From assembly GCA_035625025.1 (NCBI GenBank), contig DASPQJ010000005.1, positions 1 to 29,088 on the forward strand: 29,088 nucleotides of DNA, in the 5' to 3' direction. Below the pieces are notes generated by a model. It made no database searches. It had not been told where the DNA came from and was given only the letters and a program-made list of their open reading frames with translations. Shown in pieces: positions 16,483 to 25,113 of this stretch (positions are counted from its first letter, which is position 1; each line of letters begins with the position of its first letter). Both the position numbers and the translations under genes were made by a program. This DNA is from Bog-793 sp035625025 (GTDB lineage: Bacteria > Actinomycetota > Acidimicrobiia > Acidimicrobiales > Bog-793).

Positions 16483-17191
16483 GCGCGCAGGAAATCCTCC
16501 GTCTCCCGGATCGACTCGGTCCGGCCGATCTCGAAGAAGCGCTCCGTCGCCTCGAAGCCGAAAAGGAGCGATCGTGCCGCGAGCGCCGCGTACAGGTCCG
16601 AAAGGTCATTCGTCTCCTGGCCGGCGAAGTCGATCACGGCGGCGGTCATCCCGCCGAGGCCGTAGTCGACCCACGCCATGTCCCGTGACCGGTGCGCCTT
16701 GTCATACCGGGTGACGCGTCCGGCTTCGAACACGGCGTTCGAGGTCTCCCAGTGGTTGTCGTTGCGCAGGACCGTCATCGCCGCGGGCAGGCCGCTCATC
16801 TCCCAGCGGTCGGCGAAGTCCTGGTAGTCGAGGCGGAGGAACGTGTCGCCGTAGAGAACGAGGAAGCGCGGCCCGAGGAGCGGCAGCGCCTTGCGGATCG
16901 CCCCGAGCGTTCCGTCGAGACCCGGCGAGTCGTAGCTGTAGGTGACCTCGACCCCGTAGAGCGCCGGACCGATCACCTCTTCGATCATCTCGCCGAGGTA
17001 GCCGACGCACATCACCACCCGCGTGACGCCGTGCCGGGCGAGCAGGTGCAACTGGTGGATGAGGAACGGTTGCCCGGCGACGGCGAGAAGACCCTTGGGC
17101 GTGTGGCGTGTCATCTCGCCGAGGCGCGTCCCCCTGCCCCCCGCGAGGACGCAGACAGTCGGGGGTGTCGACGGCGCCCGGCGCCCGGCAT
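16461..17191 (-). CDS. Sugar-1-phosphate nucleotidyltransferase (HddC/RmlA-like), start out of frame
   Basis: The frame ending at 16461 encodes an NTP_transferase fold. The P-loop-like motif VLAGGRGTRLGEMTRHTPKGLL, which binds NTP, is complete. YGDTFLRLDYQDF carries the metal-binding Asp, and WVDYGLGGM and FFEIGRTESIRE follow. It resembles proteins beside HddA-type kinases, so D-glycero-D-manno-heptose 1-phosphate is a likely substrate. Oddity: between the upstream in-frame stop and the motif there is no ATG, GTG or TTG. The first in-frame ATG (17114) would delete the catalytic motif. The ATG at 17191, eight bases after the GT2 stop, is one base out of frame. One missing base, for example in the G5 run at 17161-17165, or a CTG start at 17210, would explain it. 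Confidence 0.82.
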
Positions 17192-17199
17192 CCTGGCTG

Positions 17200-18165
17200 T
17201 CAGCGGTCAGCGTCTTCCCATCCGTAACGGGATTCGACGATGTACCTCGGGCGATCGCGCACCTCGTCGTAGATCCTCCCGACGTACTCGCCGATGACGC
17301 CGAGTGACAGCAGCTGGATGCCGCTGAAAAGTGAGACGAGGACGACGACCGTCGGGTTGCCGACAGGGAACTTCACTCCCGCCAGCTTGCAGGAGAAGTA
17401 GGTCATCCCGAGCAGCAGCGCCACGGTCGCGAGGGCGATACCGATCATCGAGATGAGTTTCAACGGATAGCGCGAAAAGCCGACCACGCCGTTGAGGCCG
17501 ATGAGGACCGAACCGGTGAAGCGGTTGTACTTGCTGCGCCCGCCGGTGCGGATCTCGCGGTCGTAGAGCACGCTCGTTTGGGGAAAACCGACGTAGCCGA
17601 CGAGACCGCGCAGGAACCCGTGCTTCTCGGGGAGCGCGACGACGGCGTCGACGACCCGGCGGCTCATCAGGCGAAAGTCGCCGGCGTTGGGAGGGATCTC
17701 GACGTCGGCGATGTGCCGAATGACCCGGTACCCGAGCGCCGCGACCATCCGCTTCACGAGCGTCTCACCGGCCCGGGTTCGCCGTTGGGCATAGACGACG
17801 TCGTAGCCCTGTCGCCATCTCTCGACGAGCTCGCCGATGAGCTCGGGAGGGTCCTGCAGGTCGCAGTCGATGACGACGATGGCGTCTCCCGATGCCGCTT
17901 CAAGTCCGGCGATCGTCGCCATCGGTTGGCCGAAGCGCCTCGAGAAAAGCAGCATGTGGACGCGCGGGTCGTGGGCGCGCAGTTCGAGGATGGCCCTTTC
18001 CGTGCGATCGGTCGACGGGTCGACGCAGAAGATGATCTCCCAGTCGCAGTCGAGACCGTCGAGCGTCGCGGCGAGCCGCTCGTAGAGCGCGGCGATGTTG
18101 CCCTCCTCGTTGTAGGCGGGGATCACCACGCTCAGCAGCGGGCGCGGCGCCGCCGGCAAGGTCAT
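17200..18165 (-). CDS. Polyprenyl-phosphate glycosyltransferase, GT2 (GtrB/DPM1-like) with two TM helices
   Basis: 321 aa. The N-terminal GT2 domain has LSVVIPAYNEEGNI (11-24), the FCVDPSTDRT block (46-55) and the metal-binding DCD (100-102) in VVIDCDLQDPPELI; the GDFRLMSRRVV and EKHGFLRGLVGYVGF blocks are typical of the GtrB/ArnC/DPM branch. Two C-terminal hydrophobic helices (about 228-255 and 263-290) anchor it in the membrane. Relatives move a sugar from its nucleotide form to undecaprenyl- or polyprenyl-phosphate on the cytoplasmic face. Here the sugar might be the tailored heptose, by context only. Its ATG overlaps the stop of the upstream methyltransferase (ATGA). Confidence 0.92.
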   Translation of the reverse strand: MTLPAAPRPLLSVVIPAYNEEGNIAALYERLAATLDGLDCDWEIIFCVDPSTDRTERAILELRAHDPRVHMLLFSRRFGQPMATIAGLEAASGDAIVVIDCDLQDPPELIGELVERWRQGYDVVYAQRRTRAGETLVKRMVAALGYRVIRHIADVEIPPNAGDFRLMSRRVVDAVVALPEKHGFLRGLVGYVGFPQTSVLYDREIRTGGRSKYNRFTGSVLIGLNGVVGFSRYPLKLISMIGIALATVALLLGMTYFSCKLAGVKFPVGNPTVVVLVSLFSGIQLLSLGVIGEYVGRIYDEVRDRPRYIVESRYGWEDADR

Positions 18166-18977
18166 GCGGCGCCCGACTTCTCGAGTATGGCGAGCTCGCG
18201 GATGCCGAACGGCAGCCCGACGTGGTGAGAGAGGAGCCAGCGCTCAAGCCGGCACGCGATCTTGCCGAGCCGGGAGTCCTTGGTCAGGGAGATGCTGTTC
18301 ACCACTTTCCTTCGCAGGGAGGCGCCGTCGAGGTGGTCGAACATGACGCGATTCTTCTTCTTCAGGAGCCAGAAGGGGGGGAAGAGGAAAGAACCCAGGT
18401 AGACGTGTTCGACGACCGAGAGTCCGGCGCTTTCCGCTTTGGCGCGCAGCTCCCCGCGTCCGTAGCGACGCTGGTGGTGCAGGTACCGATCAAAGTAGTC
18501 GTAGGTGCCCGGCGCCGAGGGCACGACGACGACCGCCCGTCCTCCTGGTCGCAGGGTGCGCCTCATCTCGCCCAGGGCGCCGACGTCGTCCGGGACGTGC
18601 TCGAGCAGGTTGGCGCTCACGATGGCGTCCGCGCAATCGCCGACCACTGGCAGGTGGCAGGCATCGGCCTGGACGACAAGGGCGCCTGAGAGTCGGGACC
18701 TAGCCGACTGCAGTCCGGCCAGCAGATAGTCGACCCCGACGAGATGGAGCCCGGCTTCACGCCGGGCGAGATCGTCGAGCAGATAACCGGCCGAGCAGCC
18801 GATGTCGATGATCCGCATCCCGGCCGCGAGTTGTCCCAGGCGCTCGATCATCGCCGTCCGGGTCCAGACGTCGATGAAGCTCGTCCGGCTGGTCTCGTGG
18901 TGCAGCTCCTCGAGCTCGACGGACCAGTACGGCTCCTCGGTACGTGCTGGTTGACCGTCCGTTCGGGCGGAGATCAT
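18162..18977 (-). CDS. SAM-dependent methyltransferase (class I)
   Basis: 271 aa. Motif I is IIDIGCSAGYL (56-66). It is followed by an acidic-end strand (LVGVDYL) and the ADAIVSANLLEHVPDDVGALGEMRRTLRPGG block typical of Methyltransf_11. The C-terminal part is a helical region with GSFLFPPFWLLKKKNR that may touch the membrane. Overlaps with its neighbours on both sides by ATGA fix the start. In a glycan locus it could methylate a sugar or a lipid-linked intermediate; the substrate cannot be read from sequence. Confidence 0.88.
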   Translation of the reverse strand: MISARTDGQPARTEEPYWSVELEELHHETSRTSFIDVWTRTAMIERLGQLAAGMRIIDIGCSAGYLLDDLARREAGLHLVGVDYLLAGLQSARSRLSGALVVQADACHLPVVGDCADAIVSANLLEHVPDDVGALGEMRRTLRPGGRAVVVVPSAPGTYDYFDRYLHHQRRYGRGELRAKAESAGLSVVEHVYLGSFLFPPFWLLKKKNRVMFDHLDGASLRRKVVNSISLTKDSRLGKIACRLERWLLSHHVGLPFGIRELAILEKSGAA

Positions 18978-19870
18978 GTGTCCTTCGTCTCGGCTGCGGA
19001 GAAGAACTGGTCGTCGATCCGTCGCAGTGTCGCGAGGCTGTGGTCAGCCCGGAGACGGGCGCGGAACGCCTCTTGCTTCCAGGGATCCCACTGCGCGCTG
19101 ATGACCCGACCTGTGATCCCGGCGGATTCGGCGGACAGGAGGTACGTGACGAGTTCATAGACGAGTTCGGGGGGGTCCCCGACGCCGCGGTCCTCGGCCT
19201 GGCGGGTCCGAGCGAAAAAATCGGCGCCGACGGCTTCGGGCCCGGCCGCGAGGATCTGAGAGTGCATCGGGGTGACGATGAAGCCGGGAGCGACCGCGTT
19301 GACCCGGATGCCTTCCTCTGCGAGCTCGACGGCCAGATTCTCGGTCATCCTTGCAACTGCGGCTTTCGAGGCGGCATAACCGTCGAAGCGGGGGAACGGC
19401 GTCGTCGCCCCGCCGCCGGAGAAGGTGACGACCGATCCGCCGCCTCGACGGAGGTACTCGAGACACGTCGTGACGGCGAGAAGCGTCCCCGTGACGTTGA
19501 CGTCGATCGTCCTCCGGAACTCAGCGACCCGCCAGGATCCGACCGGGCCGATCGGTCCGATGATCGCCGCGGCGGTAACGACTCCTTCGACGTGGCCCGC
19601 CGGGGCGATCGCGGGCCGCGCGCGCAGCCAAGCTTCCTCGTTTGCGACGTCGAAGGCGACCGCGTCATGCGGTCCGCCCGGCAGGCCGCTCGCCAGGGAT
19701 TCAAGCGCCTCGAAGTCACGCGCGATCAATACGAGACTCGCCCCTTGGTCCGCGAGGGTGACGGCGACGCCACGGCCGATGCCCTTGCTAGCGCCGGTCA
19801 CGACGATTCGTCGGCCCGCAAGACTGCTCGTCACGACGTCAATACTGTCCGTTACGCAGGTTGCACGCAC
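18974..19870 (-). CDS. Short-chain dehydrogenase/reductase
   Basis: 298 aa classical SDR. Cofactor motif TGASKGIG (25-32), the NVTG element (125-128), catalytic Ser151 in VVTFSGGGA, and Tyr165/Lys169 in YAASK. The usual NNAG strand motif is TAAA here. The C-terminus (ITGRVISAQWDPWK) resembles SDRs found in surface-glycan loci. It could reduce a keto sugar made by the neighbouring epimerase/dehydratase. Start is uncertain: GTG at 19870, or GTG at 19834 which gives a shorter, more typical N-terminus; neither has a clear ribosome site. The stop overlaps the next gene's ATG. Confidence 0.9.
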   Translation of the reverse strand: MRATCVTDSIDVVTSSLAGRRIVVTGASKGIGRGVAVTLADQGASLVLIARDFEALESLASGLPGGPHDAVAFDVANEEAWLRARPAIAPAGHVEGVVTAAAIIGPIGPVGSWRVAEFRRTIDVNVTGTLLAVTTCLEYLRRGGGSVVTFSGGGATTPFPRFDGYAASKAAVARMTENLAVELAEEGIRVNAVAPGFIVTPMHSQILAAGPEAVGADFFARTRQAEDRGVGDPPELVYELVTYLLSAESAGITGRVISAQWDPWKQEAFRARLRADHSLATLRRIDDQFFSAAETKDT

Positions 19871-19976
19871 GGTGGGCGAGGGTCGGCGTCAACGGAAGCG
19901 GGACGAGCAGAGGATGCCGAAGGCTCGGCCGGCCGGGGGAATCCCGGGTGCGGCGGGAGGCAACTTCAGAGAGCAG

Positions 19977-20981
19977 CTACTCGTGGCGCGCGGCTTCGAG
20001 GCAGGACCACGCGTAACGCGCCGAGGCCAAGTCGCCGAGAAGATCCCGGCCGTCGTTGGCCGCGATCGCCGCGGCGAAGTGCCGCCACTCGAGCTCCCAG
20101 GAAACGTCGGTGTCGGGATAGCGCTCGATCTCGAGATCCGGTGGTCCAAGTTCCGGTCGCATGCGGAAGATTCGGAGCACCTGGGGTCCGTAGCTCCGGA
20201 CGAGACCGTCGACCGCGAACTTCGCGTCGTGGCAGGCGATCTCGAGCGCGAAGGTGTTCTTCCAATCGGTCCAGCTGACGTGGAAGAGCGCGAACGGCGA
20301 GTTATCACCGACGCCCCCCGGGAGTCCGAGCACGAGCACGGCGTTGTCGTCGACCGGTGCCCGCCAGAACTGCGTCCGGAGCAGAGCGCTGTGCAGCGGC
20401 AGATCGCCGAGGAGCCAGTAGCTGAGGTCGAGGAGGTGCATGCCCTGGTCGACGATCTCGCCACCGCCCGATCGGCGCGGGTCGGCGCGCCACTCCCGTT
20501 CGTAGCCGGGGCGCCCGCCGTGGCCGTACCAGGCCCGCAGGTACAGGACGTCGCCGTAGGCGCCGGAGCCGGCCTCGCGGATCGCGCGGGCGATGCCCGG
20601 GTAGAAACGGTGGTTGAACCCGACCTTCACGAGACGGTCGGCGGCGCGCGCCGTCGCCGCGACCTGGTCGATCTCGGCGACGCCGATCCCGCCGGGCTTC
20701 TCGACGAGGACGTGCGCCCCCGCCCGGAGCGCTCGGGAAGCGATCGCGGCGAGCTGGTCATGGACGGTCGCGACCACGACGACGTCCGGTCGCAACGAGA
20801 GCAGTTCGTCGAGGGTCAAGCAGGCCTGCCCTCCGAACTCGGCGGCGAGGCGCGCCGACGACTCGGCGTCGATGTCGTGGCTCGCGACAAGCGCGCCGGG
20901 CTCCAGGGCCGCGGCCCGCTTGCGGCCGACTAGCCCGCAGCCGACGATCCCGACCCGCAGCGGTCGGGGTTCCCCGCCCAT
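19977..20981 (-). CDS. Gfo/Idh/MocA family NAD(P)-dependent oxidoreductase
   Basis: 334 aa. Rossmann motif VGIVGCGLVGRKRA (10-23), and the family-defining EKP (94-96) in HVLVEKPGGIG. The KVGFNHRFYPGIARA block and the RRSGGGEIVDQGMHLLDL block carry the usual catalytic/substrate residues. Members oxidise or reduce sugars, often nucleotide sugars. The ATG at 20981 sits in a TAATG junction with the kinase stop, so the start is firm. About 106 bases separate its stop from the SDR gene, the only sizeable gap in this minus-strand run. Tailoring of the heptose unit is inferred from context. Confidence 0.92.
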   Translation of the reverse strand: MGGEPRPLRVGIVGCGLVGRKRAAALEPGALVASHDIDAESSARLAAEFGGQACLTLDELLSLRPDVVVVATVHDQLAAIASRALRAGAHVLVEKPGGIGVAEIDQVAATARAADRLVKVGFNHRFYPGIARAIREAGSGAYGDVLYLRAWYGHGGRPGYEREWRADPRRSGGGEIVDQGMHLLDLSYWLLGDLPLHSALLRTQFWRAPVDDNAVLVLGLPGGVGDNSPFALFHVSWTDWKNTFALEIACHDAKFAVDGLVRSYGPQVLRIFRMRPELGPPDLEIERYPDTDVSWELEWRHFAAAIAANDGRDLLGDLASARYAWSCLEAARHE

Positions 20982-21967
20982 TAGGTGTTCTCGGTCGCGT
21001 AGGCGCCGCTGCACTCGAAGTCGAACGTCAACTCCGGGGCGTTCTCGGCGGCGAGGGCCTGGCGCGTCTCCTCGGGGTGTGCTGAGTAAAGGAGCAGGAA
21101 GCCGCCACCGCCCGCGCCGATGAGCTTGCCGCCGACCGCGCCGGCGCCACGGGCAGTCTCGTAGAGGTGGTCGACGCGATCGTTCGCAATTCCCGGCGAT
21201 CTCTTGCGCTTGTTCTTCCAGTGCTCGTCCAGCAGGTGCGCGTACCCCTCGAGGTCTCCGCCCTCGAGCATCGTGCGGCTCGCGTAGCCGATCTCCTTCG
21301 TGCGGTGAAGGTTCTCGAGCATGTCGGGGTCCTTGCGCCGGGACCGGGTGTCCTGGTCGGCGAGCATCTTCGACGCCGGGCGCGCGTCACCCGTGTAGAA
21401 AAGGAGCAGGTGCTCGCGGAGGCGACGGAACGTGCCCGGGTCGAGCTCGAGCGGTTCGACTTCGACGCGGTCGTCCGGCCGGAACGTGTAGGCGCAGATC
21501 CCCCCGTGGGCCGCGACGTACTGGTCCTGTTTGCCGACGGGTTCGCGCAGCACGTCGATCTCGATGTGGCACGCTGCCTCGGCGAGGGCGTCCGGAGTGA
21601 TCGAACGGCGCCGCGCATGCGACAGCGCCTTGATGAGGCACACCGTGAACGACCCGGAAGAGCCCATGCCCGTGCCAGCGGGGACGTCCGCGACGGACGC
21701 GATCTCCAAAGGGCTGCCCTGCCAGTGGCGGAGCAGGGCCTCGCGCAGGATCGGGTGCTTGATCTCGGAGATCTCGTCGACCTCCTCGGACTCGGAGTAC
21801 TTCATCCGGTAGCGCTTCTGGAAGGCGGCGTGGACGAACATGTGGACGTACTTGTCGATCGCCCCGGCGACGAGGAACCCGCCGAACTCCCGGTAGTACG
21901 ACGGGAGGTCGGTCCCGCCGCCCCCCATCGGAAGGCGAAGCGGTGCCCTGCTGTAGACGACGCTCAT
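20981..21967 (-). CDS. hddA: GHMP kinase, D-glycero-D-manno-heptose 7-phosphate 1-kinase (HddA-like)
   Basis: 328 aa. GHMP motifs: RAPLRLPMGGGGTDLPSY (7-24), phosphate loop PAGTGMGSSGSF (96-107), and the late GAGGGGFLLLY loop. The N-terminal GGGGTDLP and the internal GKQDQYVAAHGG block are typical of the HddA branch that phosphorylates D-glycero-D-manno-heptose 7-phosphate at C1 with ATP, giving the 1,7-bisphosphate. GmhB-like phosphatase, SIS isomerase and nucleotidyltransferase genes nearby fit that step. The ATG at 21967 has an AAAGGGGG site upstream and overlaps the epimerase stop by four bases. A fucose-type kinase is the alternative. Confidence 0.88.
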   Translation of the reverse strand: MSVVYSRAPLRLPMGGGGTDLPSYYREFGGFLVAGAIDKYVHMFVHAAFQKRYRMKYSESEEVDEISEIKHPILREALLRHWQGSPLEIASVADVPAGTGMGSSGSFTVCLIKALSHARRRSITPDALAEAACHIEIDVLREPVGKQDQYVAAHGGICAYTFRPDDRVEVEPLELDPGTFRRLREHLLLFYTGDARPASKMLADQDTRSRRKDPDMLENLHRTKEIGYASRTMLEGGDLEGYAHLLDEHWKNKRKRSPGIANDRVDHLYETARGAGAVGGKLIGAGGGGFLLLYSAHPEETRQALAAENAPELTFDFECSGAYATENT

Positions 21968-22980
21968 CGCCGGGACCCCCTTTCTCCCTGCGGCGCGACG
22001 CCTCCGTCGCGCCACGCGTATTCGTTGGCGTCAAGCCAGTCAAGGGTGAGTTCGATCGCCTGTCTGATCGTCACCTTCGGGGACCATCCGAGATTCCGGA
22101 TCCGAGCCGTGTCGAGGTGGATCTGCGGACTGTCGCCGATCCAACCGCGAATCCCGCCAGTGTGGACGATCTCCGGTGTCGCGCCGAGATGGGAGGAGAT
22201 GATCTCGACCGACTCGTCGACGAAGATCGTTTCGTCGGTCCCGAGGTTGTAGACGTACGTTCCCGCCTCGTGACCGTGTCGGCTGGCCACCGCGAGCATC
22301 GCGTCGATGCAGTCCTGGACGTAGAGGTAGGACTTCTCCTGACGTCCGTCGCCGAGGACGGTGAGGTGGGTCGGATGGCGCTTCAGCGCTCGATAGAAGT
22401 CAACGACGTGGCCGTGGGTGTACCTCTCCCCGAGGATCGACACGAAACGGCAAATGACGCCCGTCATCCCGAAGGCGGTCGAGTACGCCGCGATGAGCGC
22501 TTCGCCAGCGAGCTTCGAGGCCCCGTAGAACGAGGTCTGCTGGGGGAACGGCGCGTCCTCAGGGGTCGGGAAGACCTGCGGCTCGCCGTAGACGGAACCG
22601 CTCGAGGCGAAAAGGATTCGTTGCACGCCGGTGGTCCGCATGGCCTCGAGAACCTGTGACGTTGCAGTCGTGTTCTGATCGAGGTCCAACCTCGGGTGCT
22701 CGAACCCGTGTCGGACGTCGGCGTTCGCCTGGAGGTGGAAGACCCAGTCACAACCGGCGAACGCCGTCTTGAGGACGTCGGGGTCGAGCACGTCGCCCGC
22801 GAGAAGCGAAAAACGCGGGTGGTCTTGAATCGACTCCAGGAACCGGTGTTTCCCGGTGCGGAAGTCGTCGACGACGACGACCTCGGAGCCGCCCTCTATG
22901 AGTCGCTCGGCCAGATTGCTGCCGATGAACCCCGCTCCACCGGTGATGCAGGCTCGCCTTGCCGGGTTGACCGCGTTCAC
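21964..22980 (-). CDS. NAD-dependent epimerase/dehydratase (extended SDR)
   Basis: 338 aa from the GTG at 22980, which has a GGAG site eight bases upstream; a TTG at 23028 would add an unlikely 16 residues. NAD motif GGAGFIG at 14-20, Asp strand end VVVVDDF, catalytic Ser126/127 in FASSGSVYGEP, Tyr152 and Lys156 in FYGASK. The ERYTHGHVVDFYRAL and GDGRQEKSYLYVQDC blocks match UDP-glucose 4-epimerase and GDP-sugar dehydratase relatives. It may epimerise or dehydrate the NDP-heptose; activity on an ordinary hexose nucleotide is equally possible. Confidence 0.9.
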   Translation of the reverse strand: MNAVNPARRACITGGAGFIGSNLAERLIEGGSEVVVVDDFRTGKHRFLESIQDHPRFSLLAGDVLDPDVLKTAFAGCDWVFHLQANADVRHGFEHPRLDLDQNTTATSQVLEAMRTTGVQRILFASSGSVYGEPQVFPTPEDAPFPQQTSFYGASKLAGEALIAAYSTAFGMTGVICRFVSILGERYTHGHVVDFYRALKRHPTHLTVLGDGRQEKSYLYVQDCIDAMLAVASRHGHEAGTYVYNLGTDETIFVDESVEIISSHLGATPEIVHTGGIRGWIGDSPQIHLDTARIRNLGWSPKVTIRQAIELTLDWLDANEYAWRDGGVAPQGERGSRR

Positions 22981-23047
22981 GATGCGCGCTCCGGTCGACC
23001 GGGCCAGGTCGTCCCAACGGCACGCCAACGCGTGGGCGATTTCACCG

Positions 23048-23758
23048 CTAGAGCGAGTAGCCGGCGGACGCCGCGTCTCGGTGGAACATCTGGACGGTCT
23101 CGAGCGAGAACTGGGCGAGGTCCTTGCCGAGACCGTCGAGCTTGCGGAGCAGGTCCGGCGTCATCGTGATGATGTGGCACCCGACGCTGTTCGCCTGGAT
23201 GAGGTTCAGCACCTCGCGGGGCGAGGCCCAGATGCACTCCGCGAGCGGCGCCACGGCCATGATCTCGACGGCTCGCCGCACGAGTGGCACGGGATCGACC
23301 CCGGTGTCGGCAATCCGTCCGGCGAAGAGCGACAAGTACGACGGCGCCCCTCCGGTCACCGCGTCAGTGATTTCGCTGACTTGATCAAGCGTGAACATAG
23401 CTGTGATGTTGACCTTCACCCCGTCGTGGGAGAGATCACGCACGAGCTCGCTCATCGGCGTGCCCGACGTCGTCGTCACGGGGATCTTCACATAGACGTT
23501 CTCGCCCCACGAAGCGATGGTCCTCGCCTGGCGGCGCATTTCTCCCGGCTCGTCGGCGAACACCTCGAACGACACGGGAAGCGTCGTGACGTGGCTGAGA
23601 AGCTCTGCCGCGAAGCGCGCGTAGTCTGTGACACCCGCCTCACGCATCAGGGTCGGATTCGTCGTGAATCCAGAGATTCGGCGATCATCCGCGAACTCGA
23701 GGATGCTCTGGGGATTGGCGCCGTCGACAAAGATCCGCGTCGTGATCTTGCCCAACAC
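23048..23758 (-). CDS. Transaldolase / fructose-6-phosphate aldolase-like protein
   Basis: 236 aa short-type transaldolase. The Schiff-base Lys91 lies in NVYVKIPV. IFVDGAN (9-15) and GFTTNPTLMREAG (30-42) are the conserved N-terminal strands, and SLFAGRIADTG and HIITMTPDLLRKL lie towards the end. Enzymes of this branch move dihydroxyacetone units between sugar phosphates. In this locus it could raise or balance sedoheptulose 7-phosphate, the entry point of heptose synthesis. That link is inferred from the neighbours. The GTG at 23758 (or TTG 23755) lacks a clear ribosome site. It lies 23 bases after the gmhB-like stop. Confidence 0.9.
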   Translation of the reverse strand: MLGKITTRIFVDGANPQSILEFADDRRISGFTTNPTLMREAGVTDYARFAAELLSHVTTLPVSFEVFADEPGEMRRQARTIASWGENVYVKIPVTTTSGTPMSELVRDLSHDGVKVNITAMFTLDQVSEITDAVTGGAPSYLSLFAGRIADTGVDPVPLVRRAVEIMAVAPLAECIWASPREVLNLIQANSVGCHIITMTPDLLRKLDGLGKDLAQFSLETVQMFHRDAASAGYSL

Positions 23759-23781
23759 CGAAGGTGATGCTATCAGTCGAC

Positions 23782-24360
23782 CTATCTGTTGAGCAGGACC
23801 AATACCGCTCCTGCGAGGTCTGGCGCGCGCAGGTCGGGCGCAATGTGCGTGGATCTTTTGTGCACACTGACCGGTAGTTCAAGGAGCACTGTTCTGCAGC
23901 CGGCAGCCTTGCCGGCGAGCACATCGGAGTCGGTGTCGCCGATCATCCAAGAGCTGGCGAGGTCGATGTCGAGTTCCTCGGCTGCCGAGAGCAGCAGGCC
24001 GGGAGCCGGTTTACGACAGTCGCAGGATCTGCCGAGCTCGGGATCAGTCCCCTGGGGGTGGTGGAGGCACATCCTCCAGGCGTCGAACACGACGCCGCGC
24101 GCCCCGAGCAGCTCGACGGCGCGTGCCTGTACAGCCTCGATCACTTCGATCCGAGCCGTCTGTTTCGCGGCGGCGGGCTGATTCGTGACGCCGACGAGCA
24201 GATAGCCGGCGCCCGCGAGGGCGTGCAGGGAACTTGCCACACCGGGGACGAGTTCCGTGTCCTCGGGACGCAAGGGGGACTCGAACGTGCCGGTCGACGG
24301 GTCGCGGACGAGAACCGTCAGCACCCCGTCGCGGTCGAGGAACACGGCGGGCCGGGTCAC
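23782..24360 (-). CDS. gmhB: HAD phosphatase, D-glycero-D-manno-heptose 1,7-bisphosphate phosphatase (GmhB-like)
   Basis: 192 aa, the usual GmhB length. HAD motif I LDRDGVL with Asp9/Asp11, motif II VTNQ (Thr59), motif III Lys117, motif IV IGDTDSD (Asp142/Asp146). A zinc-site pattern like that of GmhB is present: Cys98, His100, Cys113 and Cys115 in CLHHP and CDCRKP. The enzyme removes the C7 phosphate of heptose 1,7-bisphosphate, leaving the 1-phosphate for nucleotidyl transfer; histidinol-phosphatase relatives share the fold. The GTG at 24360 overlaps the upstream methyltransferase stop (GTGA). Confidence 0.88.
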   Translation of the reverse strand: MTRPAVFLDRDGVLTVLVRDPSTGTFESPLRPEDTELVPGVASSLHALAGAGYLLVGVTNQPAAAKQTARIEVIEAVQARAVELLGARGVVFDAWRMCLHHPQGTDPELGRSCDCRKPAPGLLLSAAEELDIDLASSWMIGDTDSDVLAGKAAGCRTVLLELPVSVHKRSTHIAPDLRAPDLAGAVLVLLNR

Positions 24361-25037
24361 GACGGCGTCCGTTTTCTCGCGATGACGGTGACGAGGACCG
24401 GGAGGACGATCGGATCGTCACCGGGGTCGACCCCAGACAGCTCCTCGAGATAGGAGGCCACGGGACCGGGCCCCGCGTCGGCCGGGGCCTCCGCCCAGGC
24501 CGCGACGAGCGTGCAACCGCACTCGACGGCGAGTCTGGGCAGCAATGCACCGATGTCGGGTTGCCGGGCATCAGGCATCGAGATCGGAACGCCACCGACC
24601 CGACCGGCTGTCGTGATCGGTTCTTGGGCGATGACGTAGCCGCCCGGGCGTGTCGCTGCTGCCATCCGTCGCAGGACCCCGAGGGGCTCCACGACGTGCA
24701 TGAGGAGGAAGCGGCAGAAGGCGAGGTCGACGCTCTCGGGCAGCGCGAGATCCTCAGCGGCCTGCACGAGCGCCACGACCTGTGACGTCCCTACCTCGAC
24801 AGCCGACATCGCGACCACTTCGCAAGCGGTCGCCGCGTGGTCGACCGCGTAGACGCGACCACTGGCGCCGACCAGCGCGGCGAGAGCCATGGTCGACTCA
24901 CCCGTGCCGCAGCCGACGTCGGCGCAGCGCCAGCCTGGTCCGACCGAGATCCGGGCGAAAGCGGTGACGAGCGCCCCGCGGTACACGTCGCCTTTGTGCG
25001 GGAAACCTTCCATCCGCTCCAAGCTACCGGCGCGCAT
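24357..25037 (-). CDS. SAM-dependent methyltransferase (class I), first gene of the minus-strand run
   Basis: 226 aa from the ATG at 25037, which follows an AAAGAG site; a longer frame to 25172 runs into the divergent promoter. Motif I is CADVGCGTGEST. VYAVDHA is the acidic strand, and DLAFCRFLLMHVVEPLGVLRRMAAATRPGGYVIAQEP forms motifs II and III. It begins MRAGSLERMEGFPHKGDVYRG, similar to methyltransferases of sugar and natural-product loci. It opens the ten-gene minus-strand run and is translationally coupled to gmhB, so methylation of a heptose-derived product is possible but unproven. Confidence 0.88.
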   Translation of the reverse strand: MRAGSLERMEGFPHKGDVYRGALVTAFARISVGPGWRCADVGCGTGESTMALAALVGASGRVYAVDHAATACEVVAMSAVEVGTSQVVALVQAAEDLALPESVDLAFCRFLLMHVVEPLGVLRRMAAATRPGGYVIAQEPITTAGRVGGVPISMPDARQPDIGALLPRLAVECGCTLVAAWAEAPADAGPGPVASYLEELSGVDPGDDPIVLPVLVTVIARKRTPS

Positions 25038-25063
25038 GATGTGCTCTTTGTCGGATGCTTCGC

Positions 25064-25077
25064 TGACCTTTCGGTCA
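25064..25077. promoter_or_regulatory. Inverted repeat TGACC-N4-GGTCA in divergent promoter region
   Basis: A perfect 5-bp inverted repeat with a TTTC centre lies between the methyltransferase start (25037, minus) and the conserved small gene (25114, plus). The place and spacing suit a dimeric regulator that controls both directions. No -35/-10 pair is certain, and no regulator gene is adjacent. Confidence 0.35.
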
Positions 25078-25113
25078 ACTGTCGCAGCACGCGTGCCAAG
25101 GAGAAACACTACG

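Noticed and set aside
19425..20933. 502-aa plus-strand open frame
   Set aside because: Antisense shadow of the SDR and Gfo/Idh/MocA genes, which have clear motifs on minus.
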